Below, piece by piece: positions 1-11,369 of a DNA stretch of 64,000 nucleotides. The DNA is taken from the NCBI GenBank assembly GCA_051294375.1, contig CM119269.1, positions 2,658,699 through 2,722,698 on the forward strand, in the 5' to 3' direction. The first letter of the stretch is position 1, and each line of letters begins with the position of its first letter. A model generated the notes under the pieces. The model was not told the DNA's origin. It ran no database searches and saw only the letters and a list, made by a program, of their open reading frames with translations. A program made the translations under genes and the position numbers. This stretch comes from Paraspadella gotoi. Lineage: Eukaryota > Chaetognatha.

Positions 1-90
1 CGTCGCCTCATATCCCATGGGTCTCGGCTTCGAATCCTCGCACCTGACGAACTGCGGTGGTTGAAGCTATCGGCCCGGTTCTTGTTCCCG
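1..90 (+). mobile_element. SINE-like fragment at window start
   Basis: B-box-like GGCTTCGAATCC at about 23-35 within a GC-rich stretch that ends near 120, where AT-rich DNA begins. The 5' part is cut by the window edge. Confidence 0.35.
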
Positions 91-810
91 CTTCGTCAAG
101 AACTGACTTTCGGATGGCAGATTCTCTTTTAAAACAATTCGGAATTTATGTTTACGTTTATAAAATTTGGAAAAGCAATTTAATGATTATCTAATGTCTA
201 ATGTAATTTAATAGATTATCTATGCCTCTTAAATTTGAACATTTGGACTCCATGCTTAATAAACATATTTCTTTGCCCAGTCATTTAGACATTGAAACAT
301 TATAGAAACTCTATCAACTAATAGTAAAACGTTTAATGTTGCGCAAATAATTCGGCATTGACTGCACAAAATGCATGAGTGGCAATTTTTCATTCAGGTT
401 TTTGATCGCGCGACATCGTCGGATTTACCGCGGCGCCAAAACACTTCCGGTTTCCATCTGCGTCTTAACCATCGGTAAGGAGAGAGAGAGAGAGAGACAG
501 AGACAGAGAGAGAGAGAGACAGAGACAGAGAGATGGTAACTACTTCAACCCTCTCTTCATCGTATGTCTTCCCAGAAAGCTCTGAGCGAAAAACACTCGA
601 TCACAGGTAGATGACGAATTTCTGAGAAAAGACGTGAGAAATAAATATCTTCGGGAGACCGACCGACCGACTGATGGACGGAAACATTAATTAACGGATT
701 GACCGAAGTGTTTTTAAAACTTAATAACCATCTTTGTTAGTAAAAAGAAGCCTAGAAGAGAAAGGCTTCACCTTTTAAGTCCGCGATAACGAAAGACTTC
801 GATCCGCTAA

Positions 811-823
811 GAGGAGAGAGGAG

Positions 824-867
<44 letters not shown>

Positions 868-876
868 AGAAGAGAG

Positions 877-907
<31 letters not shown>
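811..907 (+). repeat. Interrupted GA array
   Basis: GA blocks joined by AAGA. A similar shorter array at 480-532 contains ACAGAGACAGAG variants, and another lies at 1,091-1,115. Confidence 0.9.
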
Positions 908-1434
908 CCTTGAGATCGGCAGGGAATATAATCTATATGCAAAATCTCCGGTCCGGCGTTAGAGAGTCGAGTTATGGCAAATTAAGTCTGATATAATCTT
1001 TAATTTTGAGACAGGGCGGAAAAATTTTGGGGGCGGGAGGAATAAGTGAGAATATGTGCGAGGAGAAATTGGAGGAGGGAAGGAAGAGAGTGAGAGAGAG
1101 AGAGAGAGAGAGAGAATGACGTATCACGTCGTAAACACGGAGCGAATACCGCCATACCGGTGAAACGTTTGCCCCTTACTTCGGCTGCTCGTTTATCGCC
1201 CAGAAACTGTGACAGGAGCGTTCAAATCACGGGGGAATAAAGTAACAGTGACTCGGCGGTGACGAGAGAGTCACGTGACATTCACGCGATGGTGAAAGTA
1301 CAAATGAACTCAATACCAATAAAAGCGACGAAACAGATAAAAAAGCAGACGCCCGAACGGAATTAAGAGTCATTCAGACCGCAAGCGAAAACTTCTGAGG
1401 ATTGGGTTCTGGTGAAAATCTTTATCTTCCGCTT

Positions 1435-2426
1435 ATCTCCGGAGTTTTCTTTCTTTTTATTCCAATTCTTTTTCTTTATCTCTTTTTCTTTTTTTTTAAT
1501 TTTCTCCTCTTTCTATCCTACGTTTTCTCTTTCTCTCTTTTTCTGTTCCTCTCTTTTTCTTTGTTTCTATCTCTCTTTCCTGCTTTTGCTTTTTCTCTTC
1601 TCTCTTTCCTCTTCTCTCAGTTCTCTCAGATCTCCCTACTTTCTTTCCTCCCTCCTCTTTTCTCCTTTCCTCCCTCCTCTTTTCTCCTTTCCTCCCTCCT
1701 CTTTTCTCCTTTCCTCCCTTCCTTCCCAACCTCTTCAACGTTATTCCACTCTTTTCCTCTCGTTCGAGTCATATCGTCTTCTCCAGCCTACGGTTTCCTT
1801 TCTCGTTTCTCTTATCGCTGTCTCCTTCGTACTTTCTTTTTACAATCGGTATTCCTTCTTTCCTTCTCTTCTCCTTTCTTCTTTTCTCTTCTCTTCTCTT
1901 CTCTTCTCTTCTCTTCTCTTCTCTTCTCTTCTCTTCTCTTCTCTTCTCTACTTTACTCTCCTCTGTTTCATTCTAATTTCCCATTGAGCTTTTTTTTAAA
2001 TTTCCACTTTTCCAACTTTCTCTTTTTATGTTTTTTTTCTTTTCTTCCTTCTTCTTCTTTCTTTCTTCTCTCTTTTTCCTTCTCTCTCTTATATCTCTCT
2101 CCTTACCATTTCCCTTAACTTCCACCACTGTATCCCCTCCCCGCAACGCGTTCATCAATCGCCTTCGTGCATCTTATAAACGGACTCCTTCCCTATCCAG
2201 ACTTCCTCTCCACCTTCTTTGCCCCTTGCCCTCCTCAGACGACGGTATTATCTCTCTCTCTCTCTCACTCTCTCTCTCCTGTCCTCTCTTCTCTCTCTCT
2301 CTCGTCTTCTTCTCCTCTCTCTCACTTTTTGCCATCCCCCCCCTCAAACGTTTACTCCTCTCTCTCTCACTTTTGCCCTCCCCCTAAAATCTAATTATCT
2401 TCTCTCTCTCTCTCTCTCTCCTCTCT

Positions 2427-2472
<46 letters not shown>

Positions 2473-2475
2473 TCT
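1435..2475 (+). repeat. 1-kb polypyrimidine tract
   Basis: About 1,040 bp almost free of A and G on this strand, with only short mixed stretches near 1,735-1,850 and 2,105-2,245. Includes (TCTTC)n at 1,861-1,947 and CT arrays at 2,400-2,475. The long open frames across it (Leu/Ser/Phe only) are composition artefacts. Confidence 0.9.
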
Positions 2476-2600
2476 GCTACTACCGAGGAAAAAAAAATCG
2501 CAAAAATGTGTGTGTGTCTTTTCCATTTAAACCGCGATAGACTTATCATATTCTCAGCTATTTTCCAGGCAAAATAAACAGTGATACTCTCCTTCTTTTA

Positions 2601-2934
2601 NNNNNNNNNNNNNNNNNNNNNNNNNNNNNNNNNNNNNNNNNNNNNNNNNNNNNNNNNNNNNNNNNNNNNNNNNNNNNNNNNNNNNNNNNNNNNNNNNNNN
2701 NNNNNNNNNNNNNNNNNNNNNNNNNNNNNNNNNNNNNNNNNNNNNNNNNNNNNNNNNNNNNNNNNNNNNNNNNNNNNNNNNNNNNNNNNNNNNNNNNNNN
2801 NNNNNNNNNNNNNNNNNNNNNNNNNNNNNNNNNNNNNNNNNNNNNNNNNNNNNNNNNNNNNNNNNNNNNNNNNNNNNNNNNNNNNNNNNNNNNNNNNNNN
2901 NNNNNNNNNNNNNNNNNNNNNNNNNNNNNNNNNN
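2601..2934. other. Assembly gap (334 N)
   Basis: Other irregular gaps: 3,057-3,239 (183), 3,703-3,889 (187), 4,917-5,735 (819), 6,337-6,494 (158), 6,896-7,181 (286), 43,388-44,111 (724), 44,453-44,694 (242) and 61,798-62,012 (215). Most abut a GA or CT array on at least one side. Confidence 0.98.
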
Positions 2935-3239
2935 TAATAGAGAGATGGAAAGAGAGAGAGGGGAAAATGAGAGAGCGCAGATCGACAGTAGCTGAAATTC
3001 CCATTTCGAGAGAATGTAAACAAATACAAGTTTGTTTACGTAGCATGTTTGCCGACNNNNNNNNNNNNNNNNNNNNNNNNNNNNNNNNNNNNNNNNNNNN
3101 NNNNNNNNNNNNNNNNNNNNNNNNNNNNNNNNNNNNNNNNNNNNNNNNNNNNNNNNNNNNNNNNNNNNNNNNNNNNNNNNNNNNNNNNNNNNNNNNNNNN
3201 NNNNNNNNNNNNNNNNNNNNNNNNNNNNNNNNNNNNNNN

Positions 3240-3275
<36 letters not shown>

Positions 3276-5735
3276 TGGTAGACTTCCGAAATTGGAGTAT
3301 TACAAAAATACACAATAGTTTTTGGCATCGGAGAAAAAAAAGGGGGAATACAAATACAATTTTTTTGAGTAAATACATTAGGTTAAATAACTCGAAATAT
3401 AAGTAGCATTAACCGATTTAAATGTATAGCCTTAGGAATATCGAAATATTTCTCATCTTGGTTTAAAGTTTCAAAGAAGCCCTTGACAATTTTTTTTCGA
3501 AAAGGATCAACGTTTTAAACTTCATTTTTTTGAAAAAAATACTATTGTTAAAAAATATCTATTTTTCGAGGGAAGACGAACACCCTACTATTTTTTGTAA
3601 TAAACTGTCGGATATTTAACCTTCTTTTTTAAATTCTCTCCCTCCCACTCAACTCCACATCTCATCACATCACACCACTCCACACCACACCACTCCACAC
3701 CANNNNNNNNNNNNNNNNNNNNNNNNNNNNNNNNNNNNNNNNNNNNNNNNNNNNNNNNNNNNNNNNNNNNNNNNNNNNNNNNNNNNNNNNNNNNNNNNNN
3801 NNNNNNNNNNNNNNNNNNNNNNNNNNNNNNNNNNNNNNNNNNNNNNNNNNNNNNNNNNNNNNNNNNNNNNNNNNNNNNNNNNNNNNNNNGGGCTGCGTCT
3901 CTCCGCTCTCGCCGCTCCCGCCGCGCCCATCCTTGCCCTCGCACCTTACCTTCTCTTCAAGGCGGGGACGACGGCTAAAAAGTAAGTTCGTCTAGATATT
4001 TGCAATTACTTTTTTTTTTCGTTATTAAATCTTGATTTTTTGGATGGTTTTTGAAGATTGTAATTACTAGTAATACTAATACGAGTCTTAGACTTTAGAG
4101 GTCAGTCTTATACATTAGTCCTTACTACTTACTCTTCATTCAAAATAGCATTCGACGAAAAATTATGACACAGATCGTATTTACCTCCTGCGCCGATTTT
4201 TTTTAAAAAACGTAGTCATCTTCTCAAACATAAATTTGTTATCAAAATATAATTCTTCATGCGAGATAATTAGGCATTCTGCCTTTCTGCCTTTCTTCGA
4301 GTTCAAGTCGTTGCCAAGTTAGTAACAAAATAATGAGAAAAGTGAAATGAGATAAGAGTTGAAAAAAAGAAAGAAAGAGAAGGAGATCATAAACATTAAA
4401 AAAGTATATAAAAATATATGTCACGGCGATTTCTGTCGCGCTGATTAATTCAACGGAGAAGAGGACGAAGCGAAGAGAAAAAAAATTATTTATTGTCCAC
4501 GATGAAAATGTATTTGATTAATTCGCCCTGGAATTTATTTACAGTTTATCATTAATTAGCTTTAAAATTTTTTTTCGATCTGAGATCGGTTATCAATGAA
4601 GCAATGAAAAGGAATTTAGTGTTTTATCGTCTCATGATTGAGTCCGATTGCTGATACTATTAGTTACGCTATCAACATTCATTGTCCATTTGCTATGCAT
4701 CTGTTTCTTGCTCCAGCTGCCCTTCATATTTTTATCGGTTGCTTTCAACAGCAAATAATTGTTCTCGTCGGTTCGCTGTCGTCGCCCTCATTGTCTTTGC
4801 CCGCTTCGCCCACCAACTTGTTTTATTCCCGATAACAACAATGGTTAAGGCAAAAAAACCATAAAACCATATACCGTTTGATTAAACTCGTGAAAAATGA
4901 ATTAGATAATAATTTTNNNNNNNNNNNNNNNNNNNNNNNNNNNNNNNNNNNNNNNNNNNNNNNNNNNNNNNNNNNNNNNNNNNNNNNNNNNNNNNNNNNN
5001 NNNNNNNNNNNNNNNNNNNNNNNNNNNNNNNNNNNNNNNNNNNNNNNNNNNNNNNNNNNNNNNNNNNNNNNNNNNNNNNNNNNNNNNNNNNNNNNNNNNN
5101 NNNNNNNNNNNNNNNNNNNNNNNNNNNNNNNNNNNNNNNNNNNNNNNNNNNNNNNNNNNNNNNNNNNNNNNNNNNNNNNNNNNNNNNNNNNNNNNNNNNN
5201 NNNNNNNNNNNNNNNNNNNNNNNNNNNNNNNNNNNNNNNNNNNNNNNNNNNNNNNNNNNNNNNNNNNNNNNNNNNNNNNNNNNNNNNNNNNNNNNNNNNN
5301 NNNNNNNNNNNNNNNNNNNNNNNNNNNNNNNNNNNNNNNNNNNNNNNNNNNNNNNNNNNNNNNNNNNNNNNNNNNNNNNNNNNNNNNNNNNNNNNNNNNN
5401 NNNNNNNNNNNNNNNNNNNNNNNNNNNNNNNNNNNNNNNNNNNNNNNNNNNNNNNNNNNNNNNNNNNNNNNNNNNNNNNNNNNNNNNNNNNNNNNNNNNN
5501 NNNNNNNNNNNNNNNNNNNNNNNNNNNNNNNNNNNNNNNNNNNNNNNNNNNNNNNNNNNNNNNNNNNNNNNNNNNNNNNNNNNNNNNNNNNNNNNNNNNN
5601 NNNNNNNNNNNNNNNNNNNNNNNNNNNNNNNNNNNNNNNNNNNNNNNNNNNNNNNNNNNNNNNNNNNNNNNNNNNNNNNNNNNNNNNNNNNNNNNNNNNN
5701 NNNNNNNNNNNNNNNNNNNNNNNNNNNNNNNNNNN

Positions 5736-5771
<36 letters not shown>

Positions 5772-8151
5772 CCAGATTATTGTTGAGATTCAGTTTGGGA
5801 GGTTATCAGATATTTGGTTTGAGAAAGAAAGAGATCGAGAGAAAGAGACACACTTAGTTCCCTCATTTATTTATGATTTCTTTTTTGAATGATATATAAA
5901 TAATGTTTAAATTCAGGGGAAAGATAGCTTATTTATTAAATGAATGGATATTTTTTATATTGGTTGTACCAATTTCATATATATCTCCACTGAATATATT
6001 TTTTTTTAAATTTGCACGTTCGCTATTAACCAGTTACCACAGAGTATTTAATATGTTAGTCATCAAACTTCCAATTATTCAGAGCTTTAGAACTCGGACC
6101 ACCTGCAAGAAATATCTATTTATGCCCCTACATCTGCCATCCTTCTTCCGACATTGCCACTCTTCTTCCACCACTGCCACTCTTCTTCCGCCACTGCCAC
6201 TCTCTTTTAACTTTCCACAACCTCGCCAGACACGAAGCGCGAACTCGCGAACTAAATTTATCACCTGCGATTAATTCAAATCGTAAATATTTACGCGGAA
6301 AAATTTAAAGAGTGCGCGATTACAGATGCAGGCATANNNNNNNNNNNNNNNNNNNNNNNNNNNNNNNNNNNNNNNNNNNNNNNNNNNNNNNNNNNNNNNN
6401 NNNNNNNNNNNNNNNNNNNNNNNNNNNNNNNNNNNNNNNNNNNNNNNNNNNNNNNNNNNNNNNNNNNNNNNNNNNNNNNNNNNNNNNNNNNNNNGAGAGA
6501 AGGAGAGAGAGAAAAAATCTTAGAAATGCTATTGAAATAGGTAAACGAATATAAAGATCATCCATTCATAAAATGTTTATCATACGTGCAACAAAGATAT
6601 TCGTAAATTCCATTGTTTTATTTCGAATGACGCACGTAGGTCTAAGAGAGATGATATCAAATGCGGAGACTCGACGACGTGGACGACGACGACGGCGACG
6701 ACGACGACGGCGACATTGTTTTTTATTTTCTTCCCCTCTGGGTCTCCAACGTCCGAACGATCTTTTTCTTTTCGAATCAAAAATTATTTCTTCATCCGCT
6801 TTTTCCCCTAGCGGCTCCTTAATTAATTAATCAATCGTAATTCCTTTTCCTTTTTCTTTATATCTTTTCTTTCTCCCCTGTAATTTTTCTCGCTCNNNNN
6901 NNNNNNNNNNNNNNNNNNNNNNNNNNNNNNNNNNNNNNNNNNNNNNNNNNNNNNNNNNNNNNNNNNNNNNNNNNNNNNNNNNNNNNNNNNNNNNNNNNNN
7001 NNNNNNNNNNNNNNNNNNNNNNNNNNNNNNNNNNNNNNNNNNNNNNNNNNNNNNNNNNNNNNNNNNNNNNNNNNNNNNNNNNNNNNNNNNNNNNNNNNNN
7101 NNNNNNNNNNNNNNNNNNNNNNNNNNNNNNNNNNNNNNNNNNNNNNNNNNNNNNNNNNNNNNNNNNNNNNNNNNNNNNNNNCTCTCTCTCTCTCTCTCTC
7201 TCGCTCTCTCTCTCCACCTATCTCTTTTCCCATCCCCAACAGTCTTTCCCTATTTGATCTTTCCTTTTTCTCGTGCTTGACCCGAAGTGAACCAAGGCTG
7301 TTTTATTTATCCCACCCTTGTTCTCTTTCCTCTCTCTTCTCTTCTCTTTTTATTTCTTTTCTACTCGATGACATTTAATGAGAATCGCGAATCAACGAAT
7401 AAGACAAGCGAGAAGATCCAAAGAGATGCAAGGAGATGCAAGGAGATGTAGGAAAACACCGGGAGATAATAAGCTGCAGCATCATTCTCAGAAATGAGTG
7501 AAAAACTGTTGTCAGTTGTACGTAGATTTAGGGAAATGCCGAACCAATTGTATGCACATACCAAGAGTTATAAACATATATGAACAATTGAACATAATCA
7601 AAAACAGAAATATTTTTTCAAAAAATAAAAACTAAAAAATACCCGTTTTCTCATTCGTTGCTGATTTGTTAGTGAAGTTCTTAAACCAAAATGTGAATCG
7701 TGAATAGAAAGAGTGAAAAATTCATAGAAAGAGAAAGAGGGAGATGTATGTACAATGTATATTGTACAATGTACAATAACGAGAAAAAGAATTGAAAAAA
7801 TATAGAGAAAATAATTGAAAAACTAAGAACCAAACAACCTTAAAGACGATATCAAATTCTACGCTTTACAGTTCGAGGCCATTGATTACTGCTGAAGCTC
7901 ACAACAAAATGACAATTGCGAGGTAAAACCAATGAAATGAGTTTCTAATATTGATGGGTTAAGATTTTTTCATAACTAAATCAGACTGGGTCGTTGAGAC
8001 CTTGACCACATGAAAAAAAATGGGGAAAAATGATCTCAACTATCACAGAACGAAAAAAAATCATTGGGAATCGATTCAAAGGCAAAAAAAAAGAATTGTC
8101 CATAAAACAATTAGAGCAATTGGACGAGAAAAAGGAGGGCCAGTGGCCAAT
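2935..8151. other. No gene seen
   Basis: AT-rich single-copy-looking DNA broken by five gaps. Small items only: a 20-bp repeat (CCACTGCCACTCTTCTTC) two to three times at 6,150-6,205, an (ACG)n patch at 6,680-6,715, and a GA array at 5,736-5,768. No splice-bounded coding segment was convincing. Confidence 0.6.
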
Positions 8152-8153
8152 CA

Positions 8154-8270
<117 letters not shown>

Positions 8271-8451
8271 ACTTCGCTTTCACTCGGGTAAAAAGGCGGA
8301 AATTGAATGCAAGAATTGCATTGTTTTCAGAAGCAAACGGTTGGATGGTCAGACATCAACGGTTTAAATCGGCAGTTGCAGACACAAGGCATAACACAAG
8401 TCATATTCATTCAGGGTCAGCTATACTGCTTATTAAATTATAAATTTATTA

Positions 8452-8774
8452 GATGATAAAAGACGTTTTAAATTGTTCAAACAACGATTTTATTAGTGTA
8501 AGACGGACATGTTTCGTCTTTAATTGTACAAGCCTTCATCGGCGTCAAAGATGTTTGTGAAATTTCAAACAAAGTTTGTGCAAAGGAAAGGAGAGAGAGA
8601 GAGAGAAAGAGAGAGAGGGCAAAGTTTCCAACTCCTTTCCTTTGCACAAACTTTGTTTGAAATTTCACAAACATCTTTGACGCCGATGAAGGCTTGTACA
8701 ATTAAAGCCGAAACATGTCCGTCTTACACTAATAAAATCGTTGTTTGAACAATTTAAAACGTCCTTTATCATCC
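8452..8774. mobile_element. Hairpin (inverted) repeat, ~140-bp arms
   Basis: 8,452-8,591 is the near-perfect reverse complement of 8,633-8,774, with a 41-bp GA-containing loop. Outer ends read GATGATAAAAGACG / CGTCCTTTATCATCC. Both arms read ACTAATAAAATCGTTGTTTG and CGAAACATGTCCGTCTTAC. A related single unit sits at 8,926-8,980 (GTCGAAACATGTCCGTTTAA, then AATAAAACTTGTTGTTTG). Could be a foldback element or two 3' ends of a dispersed element in opposite orientation. Confidence 0.75.
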
Positions 8775-9002
8775 AAACACAACGAAACGAAAGGAAATAA
8801 CGATGTCTAAATTTATTAGAATACGACCGGTACTAAAATTTATTTTGACTTTAGTATGGAGAGAAAATAAAATTTATTTTTGTTTTGGTTTTTTTTTTTT
8901 TAATTCACATTACACTGAAGAAGACTCGAAAAAGAGTCGAAACATGTCCGTTTAACAATAAAACTTGTTGTTTGTAAACAAAAAAAATGTATTTCTTTCA
9001 CT

Positions 9003-9078
9003 TTCACTTTTCACCACACCACACCTCACCACAACTCAACACATCACACTTCATCACACCTCACCACACATTAGATCA
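9003..9078 (+). repeat. CACAC/CTCAC degenerate short-repeat block
   Basis: ACCACACCACACCTCACCAC-type repeats. The same kind of sequence (CACCACTCCACACCACACC) occurs at 3,648-3,702, directly at the edge of a gap. Confidence 0.7.
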
Positions 9079-9506
9079 CATCGTAATTCCTATAACGAAA
9101 ATTCACATATGATCTTAAAACACAAACTTTGTTTTCTCTCTTAATTTTAAACGCAACGAATCAAAAGTCTTTACTCCTTGACTTTAGTCAGTCAACAAGT
9201 TATAAATTTTAATAAAATTAAAAATAAATCAAAAAGTAGATTCTCAATCCCCAATTTAGCCAAAAGAATGCTTGTTTACTTTTTTGGTTTTGTTTTTACT
9301 TCTTTTTTCTTCAGTTTATTCCCATCATGATAATTTAATTTTCTCCATAAAAAGAAATCTAATAGCAAAAAAAGTTAACCTCTCGAGGCCAACAAGGGGC
9401 AAAGCGTTTAGGGCATTCGAAAATCGGGCATCTAGAGATTCGGCGAGGGCAATTTGATTATGGATGTAGTCCTTTCTTCGAAGGGCGCCCGCGCCCGAGG
9501 ATAAAA

Positions 9507-9668
9507 ATGTCTGACGACTACAACGACGACGACAACGAAAACTACGTCGACCTCCGTTTACCCTCGAAGGGACTTCAGCGCCTCCCCTCCCCCCTGAACG
9601 AGCTCAACCTTTTAAGCCTTATCTTTCTCCGTCGGGGCTTCTCACATCCCACCCCCCAAATCCCTTAG
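9507..9668 (+). CDS. Small open frame or first exon, unrecognised
   Basis: 53 codons from an ATG in a good context (ATAAAAATG). Begins MSDDYNDDDNENYVDLRLPS, then KGLQRLPSPLNELNLL, and ends at TAG. Its composition is unlike the surrounding AT-rich DNA. The acidic start and Leu-rich end look protein-like, but there is no splice or family support. Confidence 0.2.
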   Translation: MSDDYNDDDNENYVDLRLPSKGLQRLPSPLNELNLLSLIFLRRGFSHPTPQIP

Positions 9669-9902
9669 CCCCCCCACCCTCTTTTTTCTTCACGCTTGAG
9701 TCGATCTCGAGGCCAGACAAATGTAGCTTTCTTATTCGCGCGGTCACTCATTTCTGTTTATTCTCTTTCATCCTTTCTCTTTGTTCATGCTTATCTTATT
9801 CCCTTTGCTATTTTTTCCCCTTTTTATCATATTTATTTATTTCTTATCGATAATCGGTTTATTTACTTTAAGTTAGGCTTAATAAGTAACTTATCAATAT
9901 TA

Positions 9903-9905
<3 letters not shown>

Positions 9906-9964
<59 letters not shown>
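9906..9964 (+). repeat. (CT)n array
   Basis: 59 bp pure CT. Comparable arrays of 40-140 bp, some interrupted, lie at 16,917-16,985, 17,850-17,943, 18,070-18,120, 21,208-21,345, 27,352-27,400, 32,588-32,629, 33,508-33,540, 37,816-37,871, 38,838-38,890, 39,292-39,361, 41,575-41,649, 42,669-42,710, 50,252-50,560, 59,600-59,652 and 63,956-64,000. Confidence 0.95.
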
Positions 9965-9967
<3 letters not shown>

Positions 9968-10482
9968 CGAAGCGTCCACAGTTTTCGTACGTATCTTTCA
10001 GGGTTTGCGAAAAGTTTTCCACACTTCCAAGTTTTAACCTTCCTTAACATTCCTTTTTTCCACTCATTTCTAACTCTTCCTTCTTTCATCTCCACAACCA
10101 AACGATGTCTTCTCTTCTTATTTCACTTCATCTTTCCACTTTTACAACTCCCCACTTCTCCATCTTACAATCTTTCCTCTTTCACTCATTCACTCGGAAG
10201 TAAATCTTCACGCGTAAAACGAGATTTAAGTCTGTCGTCGGGATTTCTCCGTGCCCGCGGCGCTGCCGCTCGCAGTCCCACTGCTCTCGGTACAGAATGG
10301 TATAAATGTGACTCCTTCAGGAGCCCATCAACGTCTGATTTCATGCTGCAATTATTTACAATTTTTGTAACGACTCGACGCAGCAAATTGCAGCATCCGA
10401 AGGATTTAAGAAGACTCGTCCCCTGCGGAACTAAATTTCTTCCCTCGTCGGAGTGTCATTCCTTGAAACGGCAGTGGCGGTT

Positions 10483-10507
10483 NNNNNNNNNNNNNNNNNN
10501 NNNNNNN
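10483..10507. other. 25-N gap
   Basis: Exactly 25 Ns, the same size as the only other 25-N gap in the window (47,948). All other gaps have irregular sizes. A fixed size suggests a placeholder gap left by a gap-filling step. The indel-rich sequence starts immediately to its right. Confidence 0.9.
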
Positions 10508-11215
10508 CTGCAGCAATAAAGTAGATTTTAAGCTAATAAGTCCCTTAAATTTGTAAATCGGTGTGCTGGAATTTTAAGATTGAATTAATTAAGCTGGATA
10601 TTGATATTATTAAATTTGTAATATCGTAATTAAGAAATTCAAATTAAGCTTAAGATTAATGCGAGTATGCGGCTTGATCTTAGAAGGATTGATTTAAGCT
10701 TAGATTGTTAGCTGTTGCATTAAGATTGATTAAGCTTATTTGTAGATGCGGCTGATTTTTAAGATTGATTAAGCTTTGATTGATTTAAGCTGATAAGATT
10801 TGATTAAGCTTGATTTTAGGATGCGCTTGGTTTTAAGATTGATTAAAGCTTGAGATTATTAAGGCTTGATTAAGATTGATTTAAAGCTTGATTTGTGAGA
10901 TGCGGCTTGTTTTAAGATTGATTTAAGCTTGATGATAAGCTTGATTTTAAGACTTGATTAGCTTGATTTGTAGATGCGGCTTGATTTTAAGATGATTAAG
11001 CTTGATTGATTAAGCTTGATTAGATTATTAAGCTTGATTTGTAGATTTGCGGCTTGATTTTAAGATTGAATTAAGCTGATTGATTAGCTGATTAAGATGA
11101 TTAAGCTTGATTTTGGGGATGCGGCTTGATTTAAGATTGATTAAGCTTTGATTGATTAAAGCTTGATTAAAATTGATTAACTTGATTTTGTAAGATGCGG
11201 GCTCTGTTTTTAAGA
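10508..11215. repeat. ~75-bp minisatellite, noisy
   Basis: GATGCGG followed by CTTGATT recurs about every 72-80 bp (near 10,664, 10,745, 10,818, 10,898, 10,974, 11,046, 11,120, 11,195). It is separated by TTAAG/ATTGATTAAGCTT blocks that are themselves repetitive. About eight units. It falls in the intron between exons 6 and 7 of the CD109-like copy. The right arm keeps only one unit (about 26,975-26,990). Confidence 0.75.
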
Positions 11216-11369
11216 GACGGGTTAAAACATAGGTCGGATTGCTGACTCGCGTTACTTTGGTTTTCTGACTGTCACCCGAGTTATTGGAGCATGTTATATG
11301 CTACTATGTGACGTAACGATTTGAATCTTACTATACGTCAGTTCCAGCTTCAACATTCCGCATTTTTTT

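Noticed and set aside
1402-2530. Long open frames of Leu, Ser and Phe
   Set aside because: Direct translation of a polypyrimidine tract; no splice sites, no domain, several overlapping frames equally open.
8477-8748. Two identical small proteins in opposite strands (start MYKPSSASK)
   Set aside because: They are the two arms of the hairpin repeat read in each direction.
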